A stretch of 64,000 bases of DNA from Hymenobacter jeollabukensis (GCF_005771675.1 NZ_VAJM01000001.1:558001-622000); one strand, 5' to 3'; positions 44,701-53,499 are shown, counted from the stretch's first letter. Program-made: numbers and translations. The notes: generated from the letters alone by a model not told the origin.

Positions 44701-44772
44701 TTCAGCGGGGTTGATAATAACTTCTACCCCCGCGCCCGCACGTTTACCTTCGGCCTGAACGCCAGCTTCTAA
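41770..44772 (+). CDS. SusC/RagA-family TonB-linked outer-membrane transporter
   Basis: 1,000 aa. Signal peptide (about 1-23, TLSAAAQG); CarboxypepD_reg-like domain (about 24-100, GTVGGRVLDEKAQPLPGVTV); TonB-dependent plug (about 110-225) with NEAVVVGYGVQRRQDVTGSI, DVTG motif, and IRIRGNSSLNASNDPLFVIDG; then a 22-strand barrel ending RTFTFGLNASF. It imports oligosaccharides with SusD as the lid, powered by TonB-ExbBD. ATG 41770 gives the signal peptide. The SusD gene follows after 13 bp. Confidence 0.96.
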   Translation: MKQSYLSKLGFPLFFISCTLSAAAQGTVGGRVLDEKAQPLPGVTVIIEGTQLGSSTNAEGQFLIQNVPAGQQTVLTSFVGYSTQRLPVNVANGQTTNVKDITLGENTTLLNEAVVVGYGVQRRQDVTGSIATVTSKDFVPGQVTNPEQLVQGKIAGVSITTGGGAPGSANAIRIRGNSSLNASNDPLFVIDGVPVDKGGISGASNPLSLINPNDIESVTVLKDASALAIYGNRASNGVVLITTKRGLQGEKLTVNFSSQTSVSRRFNKYDVLSADELRTLVQERGSAAQKANLGTANTDWQDEIFRTAATFDNNISLTGSIKKLPFRVSYGNLNQDGIVITNSLKRNTGSLSLTPVLLDGHLRVDINAKGTQIKNRFIDDGQIGGAISYNPTVPVRSSEAQYVPYGGYFQYLGTNGLPASQAPGNPVAALNNSNNISTVKRFIGNVQLDYKFHFLPELRANLNLATDVSRGEGSTATSVTDFGNVGQGRFTRFKQDKDMRLLEFYLAYNKQLGADTKFDVQAGYSYQDFENQGPNYQIFRFDRTTPLGDPPSPSGYYDPYRLISYFGRANLSVKDRYLLTATLRNDNTSRFGEGNRSGYFPALGLGWRLKGENFLTNNQSVTELKLRAGYGITGQQEIGGPFDYLPRYVRGNNSVQYQLGLDAAGNPIFIPFQRPAGYNADLTWETTATYNAGLDWGLFDNRVSGSIDVYQRNTDNLLANVFVPAGGLANKLNRNVGSLRNRGVEVALNVVPVRTEDFTWDVNLNAAYNKTEITDLGPQLEGFIGYQVEGIGGGTGNNIQIQTVGYPNNAFYVYQQVYGADGRPVEELYVDRNGDGVLNEADLYRYKQRAPLATFGFTTNFTYKRLTLNAVLRANVGNYVYNRIAADQANLIGIQQGSALFLSNVPTSVRDTYFNASRQRQIYSDYYLENGSFLRGENITLGYNVGKIFREGTNLRLTAAVQNVFLITKYSGLDPEIFSGVDNNFYPRARTFTFGLNASF

Positions 44773-44785
44773 CCCACCCGATCTA

Positions 44786-46498
44786 ATGAAACATCTTTTC
44801 ACTCGTGGCTTAGTAGTAGCCACCACCGGGTTGGCCCTGAGCGCAGGCCTGGTTTCCTGCAACGACCTGGACCTCAAACCCAAGTATGAGAATACCCCCG
44901 ACAAAGTTTACGTGGACCTGAATGGCTACCGCTCGGTGCTGGCGAAGGTGTACGGCGGCTTTGCCGTGACGGGCCTGGGCAACGATAACGCCAACGGCGC
45001 GGCCGGTGGTGGCGATATTGCCGACATCGACGAAGGCACTTCCGACTACATTCGTCAGCTCTGGAGCGCGCAGGAACTGACCACCGACGAAGCCGTGTGG
45101 ACCTGGCCGGACCCCGGTGTGCAGGACTGGCACAACATGAACTGGACGGCCTCCAACGTGGTGGTGCGCGGCCTGTACTACCGCTTGTACTACGAAATTG
45201 CACTCTGCAACGAGTTCATCCGCGAGTCGAGCGACGACAAGCTGAATTCGCGTCTCAGCGGCGCTGACGTGGCCACCGCCAAGCGCTACCGCGCCGAGGC
45301 CCGTTTCCTGCGCGCCGTGGCTTACTCTCACGTAGTGGACCTGTACGGCGGCGGCCCGTTCGTCATCGATACCGACCCCACGGCGTACACGCCCCCGTAC
45401 CGCACCCGGCAGCAGCTGTTTGAGTACGTGGAGCAGGAGTTGCTGGCCCTGGCCAGCAGCCCGGAATTTGCTGAGCCGCGTACCAACGAGTACGGCCGCG
45501 TCGACAAAGCCGCCGCGTGGGCCATGCTTTCGCGCCTGTACCTGAACGCGAACGTGTATACGGCCTCCGTACCGGGCCAGAACAACGGCACCGCTCGTTA
45601 CACGGACGCAGCCCGGTATGCCAAGCAAGTAATCGACGCGGGTTACACGCTGAATACCACGGCGGCCGGTACGGTGTCTTCGGCCTACGGGCGCCTGTTC
45701 CTGGCTGATAACCACACGGCACCTGCTCGCAACGAGGTTATCTGGCCCGTGACCTTTGACGCGGCTAACACGCGCAGCTTCGGGGGCACCAGCTTCCTGA
45801 TCAACGGCTCGACGGGTAGCGGCAGCACCGGTTGGAAGAACTACGTAGGGATGCCTTCGGGCTGGGATGGTCTGCGGACTACCCGTAACCTGGTGGACGT
45901 ATTCGGGGCGGACACGGCCCGGGGGCGTGATTCGCGCGGCCGCTTCTGGGCCCAGGGTCAGACGCTCGATATTGACGACGTCACCAAGAAAGAGCAGGGC
46001 TACGGGGTGGTGAAATACCGCAACGTCACCTCGAGTGGTACGGCTATTGCGCAGCCGTTGGCCCCAGCCTTCTACTTTGCCAGCACTGATTTCCCGATGA
46101 TCCGTCTGGCGGAAGTTATGCTGAACTACACCGAGGCCGTGCAGCGCGGCGGCACCGGCGACGCGGGCCTGGCACTGGGCTACGTCAACCAGATTCGCCG
46201 CCGGGCTTACAACAAGCCCATTAACACGCCGGACGCCTCGGTCGACTTCACTTCCCTGACGCTGGACCGCTTGCTGGATGAACGCCAGCGCGAACTGCAC
46301 TGGGAAGGGTTCCGTCGCTCCGACCTGATCCGCTTCGACAACATGTTTACCCGCGTAACCACTAACCCGCGCTCGAACTGGCCCTTCAAAGGCGGCTCGC
46401 GCACTGGCCGGGCTGTGGCAGACACCCGTGTACTGTTCCCAATTCCGGCTTCGGACCGGGCCGTGAATCCGGCTTTGCCGCAAAACGACGGCTACTAA
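44786..46498 (+). CDS. SusD/RagB-family glycan-binding lipoprotein
   Basis: 570 aa. Lipobox LVSC puts the lipid on C25 (LVSCNDLDLKPKYENTP, a standard SusD opening). Tetratricopeptide-like helices (YRLYYEIALCNEFIRESS, AEARFLRAVAYSHVVDLYGGGPFV) form the scaffold, and the C-terminal RLAEVMLNYTEAVQR and LLDERQRELHWEGFRRSDLIRF (about 485-510) are hallmark motifs. It forms the lid over the SusC barrel and binds the sugar ligand. Operon with SusC (13 bp gap). Confidence 0.96.
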   Translation: MKHLFTRGLVVATTGLALSAGLVSCNDLDLKPKYENTPDKVYVDLNGYRSVLAKVYGGFAVTGLGNDNANGAAGGGDIADIDEGTSDYIRQLWSAQELTTDEAVWTWPDPGVQDWHNMNWTASNVVVRGLYYRLYYEIALCNEFIRESSDDKLNSRLSGADVATAKRYRAEARFLRAVAYSHVVDLYGGGPFVIDTDPTAYTPPYRTRQQLFEYVEQELLALASSPEFAEPRTNEYGRVDKAAAWAMLSRLYLNANVYTASVPGQNNGTARYTDAARYAKQVIDAGYTLNTTAAGTVSSAYGRLFLADNHTAPARNEVIWPVTFDAANTRSFGGTSFLINGSTGSGSTGWKNYVGMPSGWDGLRTTRNLVDVFGADTARGRDSRGRFWAQGQTLDIDDVTKKEQGYGVVKYRNVTSSGTAIAQPLAPAFYFASTDFPMIRLAEVMLNYTEAVQRGGTGDAGLALGYVNQIRRRAYNKPINTPDASVDFTSLTLDRLLDERQRELHWEGFRRSDLIRFDNMFTRVTTNPRSNWPFKGGSRTGRAVADTRVLFPIPASDRAVNPALPQNDGY

Positions 46499-46507
46499 TC
46501 CGTCTGG

Positions 46508-46542
46508 CACCAGCCGTTGACCCCAAACGGCAACGGCTGGTG
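46508..46542 (+). repeat. Inverted repeat between SusD and SusE-like genes
   Basis: CACCAGCCGTTG pairs perfectly with CAACGGCTGGTG around 11 nt, 9 bp after the susD-type stop. Without a T-run it is more likely an mRNA 3'-stabilising hairpin or partial terminator that could lower expression of the downstream gene. Confidence 0.6.
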
Positions 46543-46739
46543 TAAGCGACGGGGTTGGCTTACCAGAAATAGCCTGATTGGCCACCCGCCACTTTCTCGC
46601 GGGTATCACTCGCCTCGGATGAACGCCGTAAATTCCTGAATGCTACCCCGTTCGTGAATTTAAAGCCACTCTGCAGGGGTTACAGCCTTGGCCGTTGGCT
46701 TTACATACACCTCACCCAACTTCAAAACAATCCAGTCTT

Positions 46740-47525
46740 ATGAAAAAATGGTTTCTCCAAGCAGCGGTTGTCTGCGCACTTGGGTTTGGCTTCACGGCCT
46801 GCGACAAAGATGAGGACCGTGCTACGCTCAAAGTTGGCAATATGCCAACTCTAACGGCTACGGCCACGTCGGCGACCCTCACGCCTGCCAATGCCAGCCA
46901 AGCCGGGGTAACGTTCAGCTGGACCCCAGCTGAATTCGGCTACCAAGCGGCTGTGACATACACGCTGGAATTCGCCAAAGCCGGTACCAATTTCGCCAAC
47001 GCCAAGGCATTTCCTCTCACTACGCTCACCAAGTCGTTTACCAAAGGCGAGTTGAACCAGGTCTACAACGATTTGGACTGCAACCTGCCGGCTGCCCCAC
47101 CCGCCACGCCACTCGACGTGCGTGTACGGGCCTCCATTGGCGATAAAGTGGATCCTTCTATGTCGCAGGTGCTGGCTTTCACGGCGACGCCTTACCAAGC
47201 GCAGCAAGCCCCGACTGACAGATGGGGAATTATCGGCGATGCTACGCCTACCGGCTGGGGTTCAGACTCCGATATGAACTATGATTTCTGTTCCGGGACG
47301 TACAAAATCAGCAACATTGCCCTCAGCGCTAGCGGCAAGTTCAAGTTCCGCGCGAATGATGACTGGGCTCTCAACTTCGGTGGCACGGCTGCGGCATCGG
47401 CTAATACGCCCTCGCCTACGCTGGTAGGTGGCGGTCCGGATATTTCCGTACCAAGCGGCAGCGGCAACTACGATATCAGCCTGAACGTCGCCGCCAAAAC
47501 GTTCACTTGGTCGAAACGTCCTTAG
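46740..47525 (+). CDS. SusE-like outer-membrane glycan-binding lipoprotein
   Basis: 261 aa. Lipobox FTAC, lipidated Cys at 21. Residues about 30-140 form a fibronectin/Ig-like domain typical of SusE (PTLTATATSATLTPANAS, VTYTLEFAKAGTNF, LDVRVRASIG). Residues about 155-261 form a starch-binding-like module (DRWGIIGDATPTGWGSDSDM, KFKFRANDDWALNFGG), close to the SusE/SusF CBM folds. Binds alpha-glucan-type sugars at the cell surface. Lower GC and more A/T-ending codons than neighbours. It lies 241 bp after the SusD gene, possibly with its own promoter. Confidence 0.88.
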   Translation: MKKWFLQAAVVCALGFGFTACDKDEDRATLKVGNMPTLTATATSATLTPANASQAGVTFSWTPAEFGYQAAVTYTLEFAKAGTNFANAKAFPLTTLTKSFTKGELNQVYNDLDCNLPAAPPATPLDVRVRASIGDKVDPSMSQVLAFTATPYQAQQAPTDRWGIIGDATPTGWGSDSDMNYDFCSGTYKISNIALSASGKFKFRANDDWALNFGGTAAASANTPSPTLVGGGPDISVPSGSGNYDISLNVAAKTFTWSKRP

Positions 47526-47547
47526 GAACTGCTTGCACAACTTACTG

Positions 47548-47578
47548 AAAGCTCCGGCCAATGGCCGGAGCTTTTTTT
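47548..47578 (+). terminator. Terminator after the SusE-like gene
   Basis: AAAGCTCCGGCC pairs perfectly with GGCCGGAGCTTT around 3 nt, then more T (seven T in total). It lies 23 bp after the stop codon. Confidence 0.92.
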
Positions 47579-47983
47579 ATGACCTAGAGCCGCCGTGAAT
47601 TCATTGAGTAGTTGGTAACCTTGGTCGTTAGGCTTCTAAAATCGTCTGCGGTTGTCAACTAAAAGCTCATGCATACCCCTTGGTACCGGCATACGAATAA
47701 GCCGCGCCTTCCACCTGCACCCGGGCCGCCGCTCTGGTGCCTAACCGTGAGAGAAGGAAGTTGACTACCACGCAAAGGCGCCGTGTGTAAGTTGCGTGTT
47801 TTTTTCACCGGAAGATGTATTATTCCTGCGTGATTGGCCGCTGTGTGTAAAGGCTCACTTACATCATCGAAAAAACCCGGCTCTGGAATCCGGAATACGC
47901 GTTAACTTCCACACAGGCCCGTAACTTAGCCGCCCCGTGCCGCCTCGGTGTCGCGGATATGTCTTACCGCAACCTCTCCTTTT
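47579..47983 (+). other. Intergenic region before the sugar kinase gene
   Basis: 405 bp of lower GC. TAACCTTGG at 47616-47624 resembles a -7 box but is remote from the start. CGTGTGTAAGTTGCGTG and GCTGTGTGTAAAGG at about 47789 and 47840 form a loose direct repeat. No ORF of reasonable composition, no tRNA and no strong hairpin. Confidence 0.4.
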
Positions 47984-48844
47984 ATGATCCTGATTGCCGA
48001 CGGCGGCTCCACCAAGACCAGCTGGTGCCAACTCGATCTGGCCGACCCGCAGCAGCGCGTGCACTTCAACACGGAAGGCTACAACCCTTACTTCATCGAC
48101 ACGGCCGGCATCGTGGCCTCGCTGGATGCCAACCTGCCCGACACGCTGAACCGGCAGGCCGTGCGCGAAGTGAGCTACTACGGGGCGGGCTGCTCCACCG
48201 AGCACAACGTGGCCATCGTGGAAAAAGCCATGCGCCAGGTGTTTCCGCTGGCCAACATCTTCGTGGGCCACGACCTGCTGGCCTCGGCCCGGGCGCTGCT
48301 GGGCAACAAGCCGGGCTTCGCGGCCATCCTCGGCACGGGCACCAACTCCGCCATCTACGACGGCAAGGACATTACCCACAATATCGACTCGCTGGGCTAC
48401 TTCCTCGGCGACGAGGGCTCGGGCTCCTGGATCGGCAAGCGCCTGCTGCGCGACTACATGCGCAAGCTGCTGCCCGACGGCCTGCAGGACGCCTTCCGCG
48501 AGCAGTACGGCCTGGAAAACGAGCAGATCTTCGACCGCGTCTACAACCAGCCGCTGCCCAACCGCTTCCTGGCCTCGTTCAGCAAGTTTGCCTACGACCA
48601 CAACAACGTGAGCTACTGCCGCGACATCGTGGTCGAGGGCTTCGAAGCATTCTTCCAGAACCTGGTGATTCAGTACCCGGGCTACCAGGACTACTCGTTC
48701 AACTGCGTGGGCTCGGTGGGCTACAACTTCCGCGACGCGCTGGCCCAGGTGGCCCGCTCGCACGGTATGGAAGTCGGCAAGATCATCCGCTCCCCTATCG
48801 ATTCGCTGGTGGACTACCACGTGGAAATGGCCGCGGCGGAGTAA
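47984..48844 (+). CDS. BadF/BadG-type sugar kinase (N-acetylglucosamine kinase-like)
   Basis: 286 aa. ASKHA ATPase fold: phosphate-1 motif ILIADGGSTKTSW at the N-terminus, FVGHDLLASARALLG, phosphate-2 region AAILGTGTNSAIYDG, and DEGSGSWIGKRLLRDYM. This set is typical of Bacteroidota N-acetylglucosamine kinase-like proteins of the BadF/BadG/BcrA/BcrD family. It probably phosphorylates a sugar taken up by the neighbouring SusCD system, in the cytoplasm. ATG 47984 places ILIADGG at residues 2-8. The frame runs 12 codons further up. Confidence 0.88.
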   Translation: MILIADGGSTKTSWCQLDLADPQQRVHFNTEGYNPYFIDTAGIVASLDANLPDTLNRQAVREVSYYGAGCSTEHNVAIVEKAMRQVFPLANIFVGHDLLASARALLGNKPGFAAILGTGTNSAIYDGKDITHNIDSLGYFLGDEGSGSWIGKRLLRDYMRKLLPDGLQDAFREQYGLENEQIFDRVYNQPLPNRFLASFSKFAYDHNNVSYCRDIVVEGFEAFFQNLVIQYPGYQDYSFNCVGSVGYNFRDALAQVARSHGMEVGKIIRSPIDSLVDYHVEMAAAE

Positions 48845-48901
48845 CGAAAAACGGTGTAAATGGACGTCATAGGGCCTGCCTCGCACCTTGCACTAACCGA
48901 C

Positions 48902-48950
48902 AAGCGCAGCCCCTAACGCCCAATCATCGGGGCCGCGGGGGCTGCGCTTC
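48902..48950 (+). terminator. Terminator after the sugar kinase gene
   Basis: AAGCGCAGCCCC pairs with GGGGCTGCGCTT around 24 nt, then CTGC. The stem is strong but the T-run is minimal. It starts 57 bp after the stop codon. Confidence 0.6.
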
Positions 48951-49009
48951 TGCATTATTGTGCTCTTCTAAAAAGCGCCTGCGCTTCGTCGGCAGCGGCG
49001 GTACGGGGG

Positions 49010-49047
49010 CGAGGAGGGTCCTTCGGCTGCGCCGCAGGATGACGTTC
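49010..49047. repeat. GC-rich hairpin element
   Basis: GGTCCTTCGGCTGCGCCGCAG followed by GATGAC. CGGCTGCGCCG and the flanking CCT/AGG give a short palindrome. Similar 'TCCTTCGGCTGCGCCGCAGGA' runs are, to my knowledge, common as dispersed repeats in related genomes; only one copy is in this window, so the repeat status is an inference. Confidence 0.4.
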
Positions 49048-49071
49048 TTGATTTTGCCATGTTACACCCAT

Positions 49072-49107
49072 AAAAAAGCCCGCCCCGGAATCCGGAGCGG
49101 GCTTTTT
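49072..49107 (-). terminator. Terminator of the GH13 gene
   Basis: AAAAAGCCCGC pairs with GCGGGCTTTTT, with CCGG/CCGG pairing inside. A-run on the left gives a T-run on the minus strand, 19 bp after the amylase stop. Confidence 0.85.
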
Positions 49108-49125
49108 AATTGCTTTTCGAAACGG

Positions 49126-51966
49126 TTAGGGCTGCACCACGAGGCGCGTGGCGGCGCTGGCAGCCCCAGCCTGCACGTTCACGATGTAGAGGCCGGCGGC
49201 TAGGCCATCGAGCGTCAACGGAACTTCCACGGTGGCTCCGGCGGGGCGGGCGGGCAGCTGCACGCGGCGCACCTCGCGGCCGATAACGTTGCGCACGCTC
49301 ACCGTTACGGGCGCGGCCGAGGGCAGCGTCAGGCGCACGGTGGCGCGGGCGGCGGCGGGGTTCGGGGCCACGGTCAGGCCGAGGGCAGCCACCTGCTGGG
49401 CGGCTTTCGAGGCCAGCACGGTGGCGGGGCGACGCACGCGGGCGGTGGTGTACACGCGGTACTCGCCGGGCTGCAGGGTCAGCTGGGCATTCACGTTCGT
49501 CACGCTGATGCTGTCACCGGAGAGGTAGTTATACCACTTGCCGGTTTGCTGGAAGGCCGGGTCGATGGTGGTGCTGGTCACGTCGAAGTTGCCGATGACC
49601 GTCACTTTCTGGGCAGCGTCGCTCAGGTGAATCGATTTGGCAGCGCCGGCCAGCTGCTGGCTGTAGCTGCTGGGGTTGTCGAACACGGCCTGGCTTTTCT
49701 TCAGGGCGATGAGCGAGCTGTACACGTCGTAGAGCTTGCGGCGGGCGGGCTCCTGGTAGTAGTTCCAGCGAATGGGCTTGTTGCCCACGCGGCCGTTGAA
49801 GTCGATGCTCACGTCGTAGCCCAGTTCGCCGAACTGCCACAGCATTTTCGCGCCGGGCACGGTGAAGAAGAAGGCCGCGGCGGCTTCGCTGCGGGCCAGG
49901 GCCACGGGCAGGGTGCGCGTGTCGTGGGCGAGGTTGGCTTGGTTGCCGTAGGTGATGTTCTTAAACATCTGCCGCTCCTCGTCGTGGCTTTCCATGTAGG
50001 TCACCAGGCCGGGCTGCGACCAGCCGCGGCCGCCGTTGCCGCTGCCGTAGTAGCCCCAGCTGAAGTTGGAGTTGGGCAGCCAGCCCATCGTGGCCTCGGC
50101 GTAGTTGTAGTTCAGGTTGCCCCACAGCATCATGCCGGCGTTGGCCAGCACGGTTTCCTCCGAGTTTTCGGCGAAGTGCTCCAGGATGACGTAGGCGTTC
50201 GGGTCCACCGACTTGATGTAGGTGTTGTAGTCGGTCCAGATGTTGATGCGCGACTGGTCGTAGCGGCCCCAGGGGCCCACGCCGGTGTCGGAAGTGCCGG
50301 AGTTGGTCTGGGTGAAGCCCTTCGAGAGGTCGAAGCGGTACCCGTCCATGTGGTACTCCTGCAGCCAGTACTGCATCACGCGCTTGCAGTAGTTCTTGGT
50401 GAAGGTGCTTTCGTGGTTGAAGTCGTAGCCCACGTTGTAGGGGTGGGTGGGCGTCACGTTGAACCAGGGCGAGGCCGCGGTCACGTTGCCGTTGGCGAAG
50501 TACAGCTGCACCATCGGGTTCTGGCCGAAGGCGTGGTTGAGTACCATGTCGAGCACCACGGCCATGCCGCGGGCGTGGGCGGCATCCACGAAGCGCTTCA
50601 GCTCGTTTTTCGGGCCGTAGTACTTGTCGGGAGCCATGTGGAACGAGGGGTTGTAGCCCCAGGATTCGTTGCCCTCGAACTCGCCCACCGGCATCAGCTC
50701 GATGGCATTCACGCCGAGGCGCTGCAGGTAGCCCAGCGTATCGATGAGCGTCTGGTAATCGTGGCGGGCAATGAAGTCGCGCAGCAGCAGCTCGTACACC
50801 ACCATCTTGCTCTTGGCCGGCTTCTGGAAGTTGGTCACCTGCCAGGTGTAGCCCGGCGCGTTGGTTTGCAGCACCGACACGATGCCGGTGGTCTGGCCCG
50901 TGGGGTAGGCCTTCAGGTTGGGGTAGGTCGCGGCCGGAATGAACCGGTCGTTGTTCGGGTCGAGCACTTTCTCGGCGTAGGGGTCGGCCACGCGCAGGTC
51001 GCCGTCGACGAGGTACTGGAAGGCGTACTCCTGGCCGGCCGTCAGGCCGTTGAGCTGCACCCACCACTGGTTGCCGTCGGGGGTCTTGTTCATGTAGGCG
51101 GCCGTGCCCGGCTGCCAGCCGTTGAACTCGCCGATGGCGTACACGAACTGCTTGCCCGGGGCCGTCAGCACCAGCACGGCGGAAGTGCCGCCGGCCAGGT
51201 AGTTGATGCCGTCGCGCATGCCGGTGGGCAGGGCGGCGGTGGTCACGGCCGGGCGCACGAACACGATGGCCGAGTCGGATACCGAGGTGCTGCCCACGGT
51301 GGCAGTCAGGCGGATGACGTTGCGGCCGGCCTGGGTCGGGGCCACGCTGCCGCTGAAGCTGGTGGCGTTGGTTTGCTGGCTGATCTGCGTGCCGTTGAGG
51401 CGCAGCGTGAGCGTGGCGGCCTGCGAGGCCGTGCCCGTCACGTTCACCGTGGCGCCCGAGCTGATGAAGGTCGGGTTCTGGCCCGTGGTCGGGGCGGTGA
51501 GGCGCACGGCCAGGGCGCTGGTCTGGGCTACGTCGACGTAGATGTCGCCGCCGCCGGTGGCGCGGCCCACAATGGAGCCGTTGGCGTTGCGAAACACCAT
51601 GGCCAGCTTCAGAATCTGCTCGGCGGCCGGCACGTTGAACCAGGCCCGCACATTGGGCGTGATGCTCAGCGTGTAGGTATTGGTGCCGGTGCGCGTCAGG
51701 AGCACCGACGGATCAGCGGCGTTGAAGTTGGTGAACTTCACGTACTTCCAATCCGATGGCGAGGTGCTCAGGTTGGTGATGACGCCGATGTGGGCGTACA
51801 CGTCGCCGGTGAAGTTGTTGAGGCCCTGGTTGCCCTGCGCGGCGTTGAAGGTCAGCGTCACCGCGTCGGCGGCGGTGAAAAACGCGGGGTTGGTGGTTAC
51901 CACCTGGGCCCGCGCTACGCCGGTCAGCGCCAGCAGCAGCACCGTCAGGAGTCGAAGTGCTTTCAT
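49126..51966 (-). CDS. T9SS-secreted GH13 alpha-amylase family glycoside hydrolase
   Basis: 946 aa. Signal peptide (about 1-20); an N-terminal beta-domain (about 21-150) of the type seen in Bacteroidota amylases; an Ig-like segment (about 155-245); a CBM48/E-set (about 265-350, VYAIGEFNGWQPG); then the GH13 barrel with the four conserved regions DMVLNHAF, GYRFDLSKGF (nucleophile D546), VILEHFAE (acid/base E596) and MESHDEER (D662). A C-terminal amylase beta domain and a T9SS type A sorting domain (LTVAPNPAAARATVRLTLP; AGLYIVNV) follow. It cleaves alpha-1,4-glucans outside the cell. Convergent with the sugar kinase gene, part of the alpha-glucan locus. Confidence 0.94.
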   Translation of the reverse strand: MKALRLLTVLLLALTGVARAQVVTTNPAFFTAADAVTLTFNAAQGNQGLNNFTGDVYAHIGVITNLSTSPSDWKYVKFTNFNAADPSVLLTRTGTNTYTLSITPNVRAWFNVPAAEQILKLAMVFRNANGSIVGRATGGGDIYVDVAQTSALAVRLTAPTTGQNPTFISSGATVNVTGTASQAATLTLRLNGTQISQQTNATSFSGSVAPTQAGRNVIRLTATVGSTSVSDSAIVFVRPAVTTAALPTGMRDGINYLAGGTSAVLVLTAPGKQFVYAIGEFNGWQPGTAAYMNKTPDGNQWWVQLNGLTAGQEYAFQYLVDGDLRVADPYAEKVLDPNNDRFIPAATYPNLKAYPTGQTTGIVSVLQTNAPGYTWQVTNFQKPAKSKMVVYELLLRDFIARHDYQTLIDTLGYLQRLGVNAIELMPVGEFEGNESWGYNPSFHMAPDKYYGPKNELKRFVDAAHARGMAVVLDMVLNHAFGQNPMVQLYFANGNVTAASPWFNVTPTHPYNVGYDFNHESTFTKNYCKRVMQYWLQEYHMDGYRFDLSKGFTQTNSGTSDTGVGPWGRYDQSRINIWTDYNTYIKSVDPNAYVILEHFAENSEETVLANAGMMLWGNLNYNYAEATMGWLPNSNFSWGYYGSGNGGRGWSQPGLVTYMESHDEERQMFKNITYGNQANLAHDTRTLPVALARSEAAAAFFFTVPGAKMLWQFGELGYDVSIDFNGRVGNKPIRWNYYQEPARRKLYDVYSSLIALKKSQAVFDNPSSYSQQLAGAAKSIHLSDAAQKVTVIGNFDVTSTTIDPAFQQTGKWYNYLSGDSISVTNVNAQLTLQPGEYRVYTTARVRRPATVLASKAAQQVAALGLTVAPNPAAARATVRLTLPSAAPVTVSVRNVIGREVRRVQLPARPAGATVEVPLTLDGLAAGLYIVNVQAGAASAATRLVVQP

Positions 51967-52084
51967 GTAGGGAGTGGGAATGGTTGGGAAAAATCGTTTG
52001 CAGCGAAGGTTGGCCACCCTGGTCCGGCAGCAGTTCAACACACGTAACCGGGCGTATCGGGCTTTTCTGCGTACTTTTCGGGCG

Positions 52085-53152
52085 ATGAAGCCACTAAGTT
52101 ACTTCCGTTTTTATTTGTGTGGTTTATTAATGTTTTTTAATGGATTGAGTGCTCACTCAGCCCAGGGGCAAAACCCGGATTCTCAACGGGTAATTCCCCG
52201 CTTAGCAGCAATAACTTCGGCGGGCGACCAGCCTTCCATCGAGCAGATGCTGCGCCACCGGATGCCTATTCGCGGGCAAGTCGAATACCACTACCCCGTC
52301 AGTCTCTCTCGCCCCGCTCCCCTGCCCGACTCGCTGCCGCTGGCCGTGCCGCGCTACCGCCTGCCGCTGGTCATCGGCACCTTCGCCGCGGGCTACGCCG
52401 GCACGTACTCCGCGCTGGCGGCGGGCTGGTACACCGGCCCGCGCGAGCGGTTTCACTGGTTCAACGACCTGCCCGAGTGGAAGCAGCTCGACAAAGCCGG
52501 CCATTTCTGGGGAGCTTTCCACGAAAGCCGGGGCGCGGTGGACATGCTGCGCTGGGCGGGCCTTTCGCCCAAAAAGGCCCTGTGGTACGGCGGCTTCGTG
52601 GGCTTTCTGCTGCAGAGCCCCATCGAGTATTTCGACGGCCGCGACCCGGCCTACGGCGCCTCGGCCAGCGACCTGGCGGCCAATTTCCTGGGCTCGGCGG
52701 GCCTCATCGGGCAGCAGCTGGCCTGGGGCGAGGTGCGGCTGATGCCCAAGGTGTCGTTTCACCTGACGCCCTACGCCCGGCAGCGGCCCAACGTGCTCGG
52801 CCAGAGCTTCGGGGAGCGGCTGCTGAAGGACTACAACGGGCAGACCTACTGGCTGTGCGCCGACGTGGGCGTATTTCTGCCCGCAGGCAGCCGCTGGCCG
52901 CGCTGGCTGCAGCCGGCCCTGGGCTACGGCGCCCAGCAGCTGGTGTACAACGACGCGGCCACCAACCGCGCCGCCGGCCTCGACAGCTACCGGCAGTACT
53001 ACTTGTCTTTTGACCTCGACCTGCGCCGCATCCCGACGCGCAGCAAGGCCTTGCGCACGGTGTTCTACGTGGCCAGCATCTTCCACCTGCCCGCCCCGGC
53101 GCTGGAGCTGAACCGCAAGCGCGGCCTGGTGCTGCACGGGCTGTATTATTAG
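52085..53152 (+). CDS. DUF2279 (YfiM-like) outer-membrane-associated protein
   Basis: 355 aa starting at ATG 52085 with an N-terminal signal (FYLCGLLMFFNGLSAHSAQ). DUF2279 hallmarks: LDKAGHFWGAFHESRGAVDMLRWAG (region at about 137-161), the YGGFVGFLLQSPIEYFDGRDPAYGAS region and DLAANFLGSAGLIGQQL. Members are predicted lipid- or envelope-associated proteins of unknown function, often with a helical hairpin in the membrane. It is divergent from the amylase gene over 118 bp. Confidence 0.85.
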   Translation: MKPLSYFRFYLCGLLMFFNGLSAHSAQGQNPDSQRVIPRLAAITSAGDQPSIEQMLRHRMPIRGQVEYHYPVSLSRPAPLPDSLPLAVPRYRLPLVIGTFAAGYAGTYSALAAGWYTGPRERFHWFNDLPEWKQLDKAGHFWGAFHESRGAVDMLRWAGLSPKKALWYGGFVGFLLQSPIEYFDGRDPAYGASASDLAANFLGSAGLIGQQLAWGEVRLMPKVSFHLTPYARQRPNVLGQSFGERLLKDYNGQTYWLCADVGVFLPAGSRWPRWLQPALGYGAQQLVYNDAATNRAAGLDSYRQYYLSFDLDLRRIPTRSKALRTVFYVASIFHLPAPALELNRKRGLVLHGLYY

Positions 53153-53499
53153 CCCGCGACATTAATTCAACCCTTGTAGGGTCTTTTGCAGCACCAATTC
53201 CCGCTGCCCCTGATTGCCCGGCTAGCGGCTAGATCTGCCCCTGGACGTTCAGCAGGGGCATTTTTAGTTAGGGAAGTGTGTGCTGCCTGATCAGCGAGGC
53301 TATTTCGTACCGGAAACGGGGCTGCTGACCGGTCAGCGAAGCCTGGTACGCGCCCAAGCGGTGCCCATGGGCGCCGCAGCTAGCCCCGCAGGCAACATTC
53401 CCGATTCTCTGCCGACCTTTACCCCCTTGCCCGACGCCACGGCGGCACTTTTTCGGCCCCGCTCCGCGTATGCAAGGACCACTCACCCACGCAACAACT
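53153..53499 (+). other. Intergenic region DUF2279 / DUF2027
   Basis: 347 bp. It holds the terminator at 53236-53265. The remainder (53266-53499) has CGAGGCTATTTCGTACC and GCTGCTGACCGGTCAGCG (a short palindrome TGACCGGTCA at 53327-53336). No ORF of convincing composition and no promoter I can assign. Confidence 0.4.
53236..53265 (+). terminator. Terminator after the DUF2279 gene
   Basis: TGCCCCTG pairs with CAGGGGCA around 9 nt, followed by TTTTT. It lies 84 bp after the stop codon. Confidence 0.85.
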
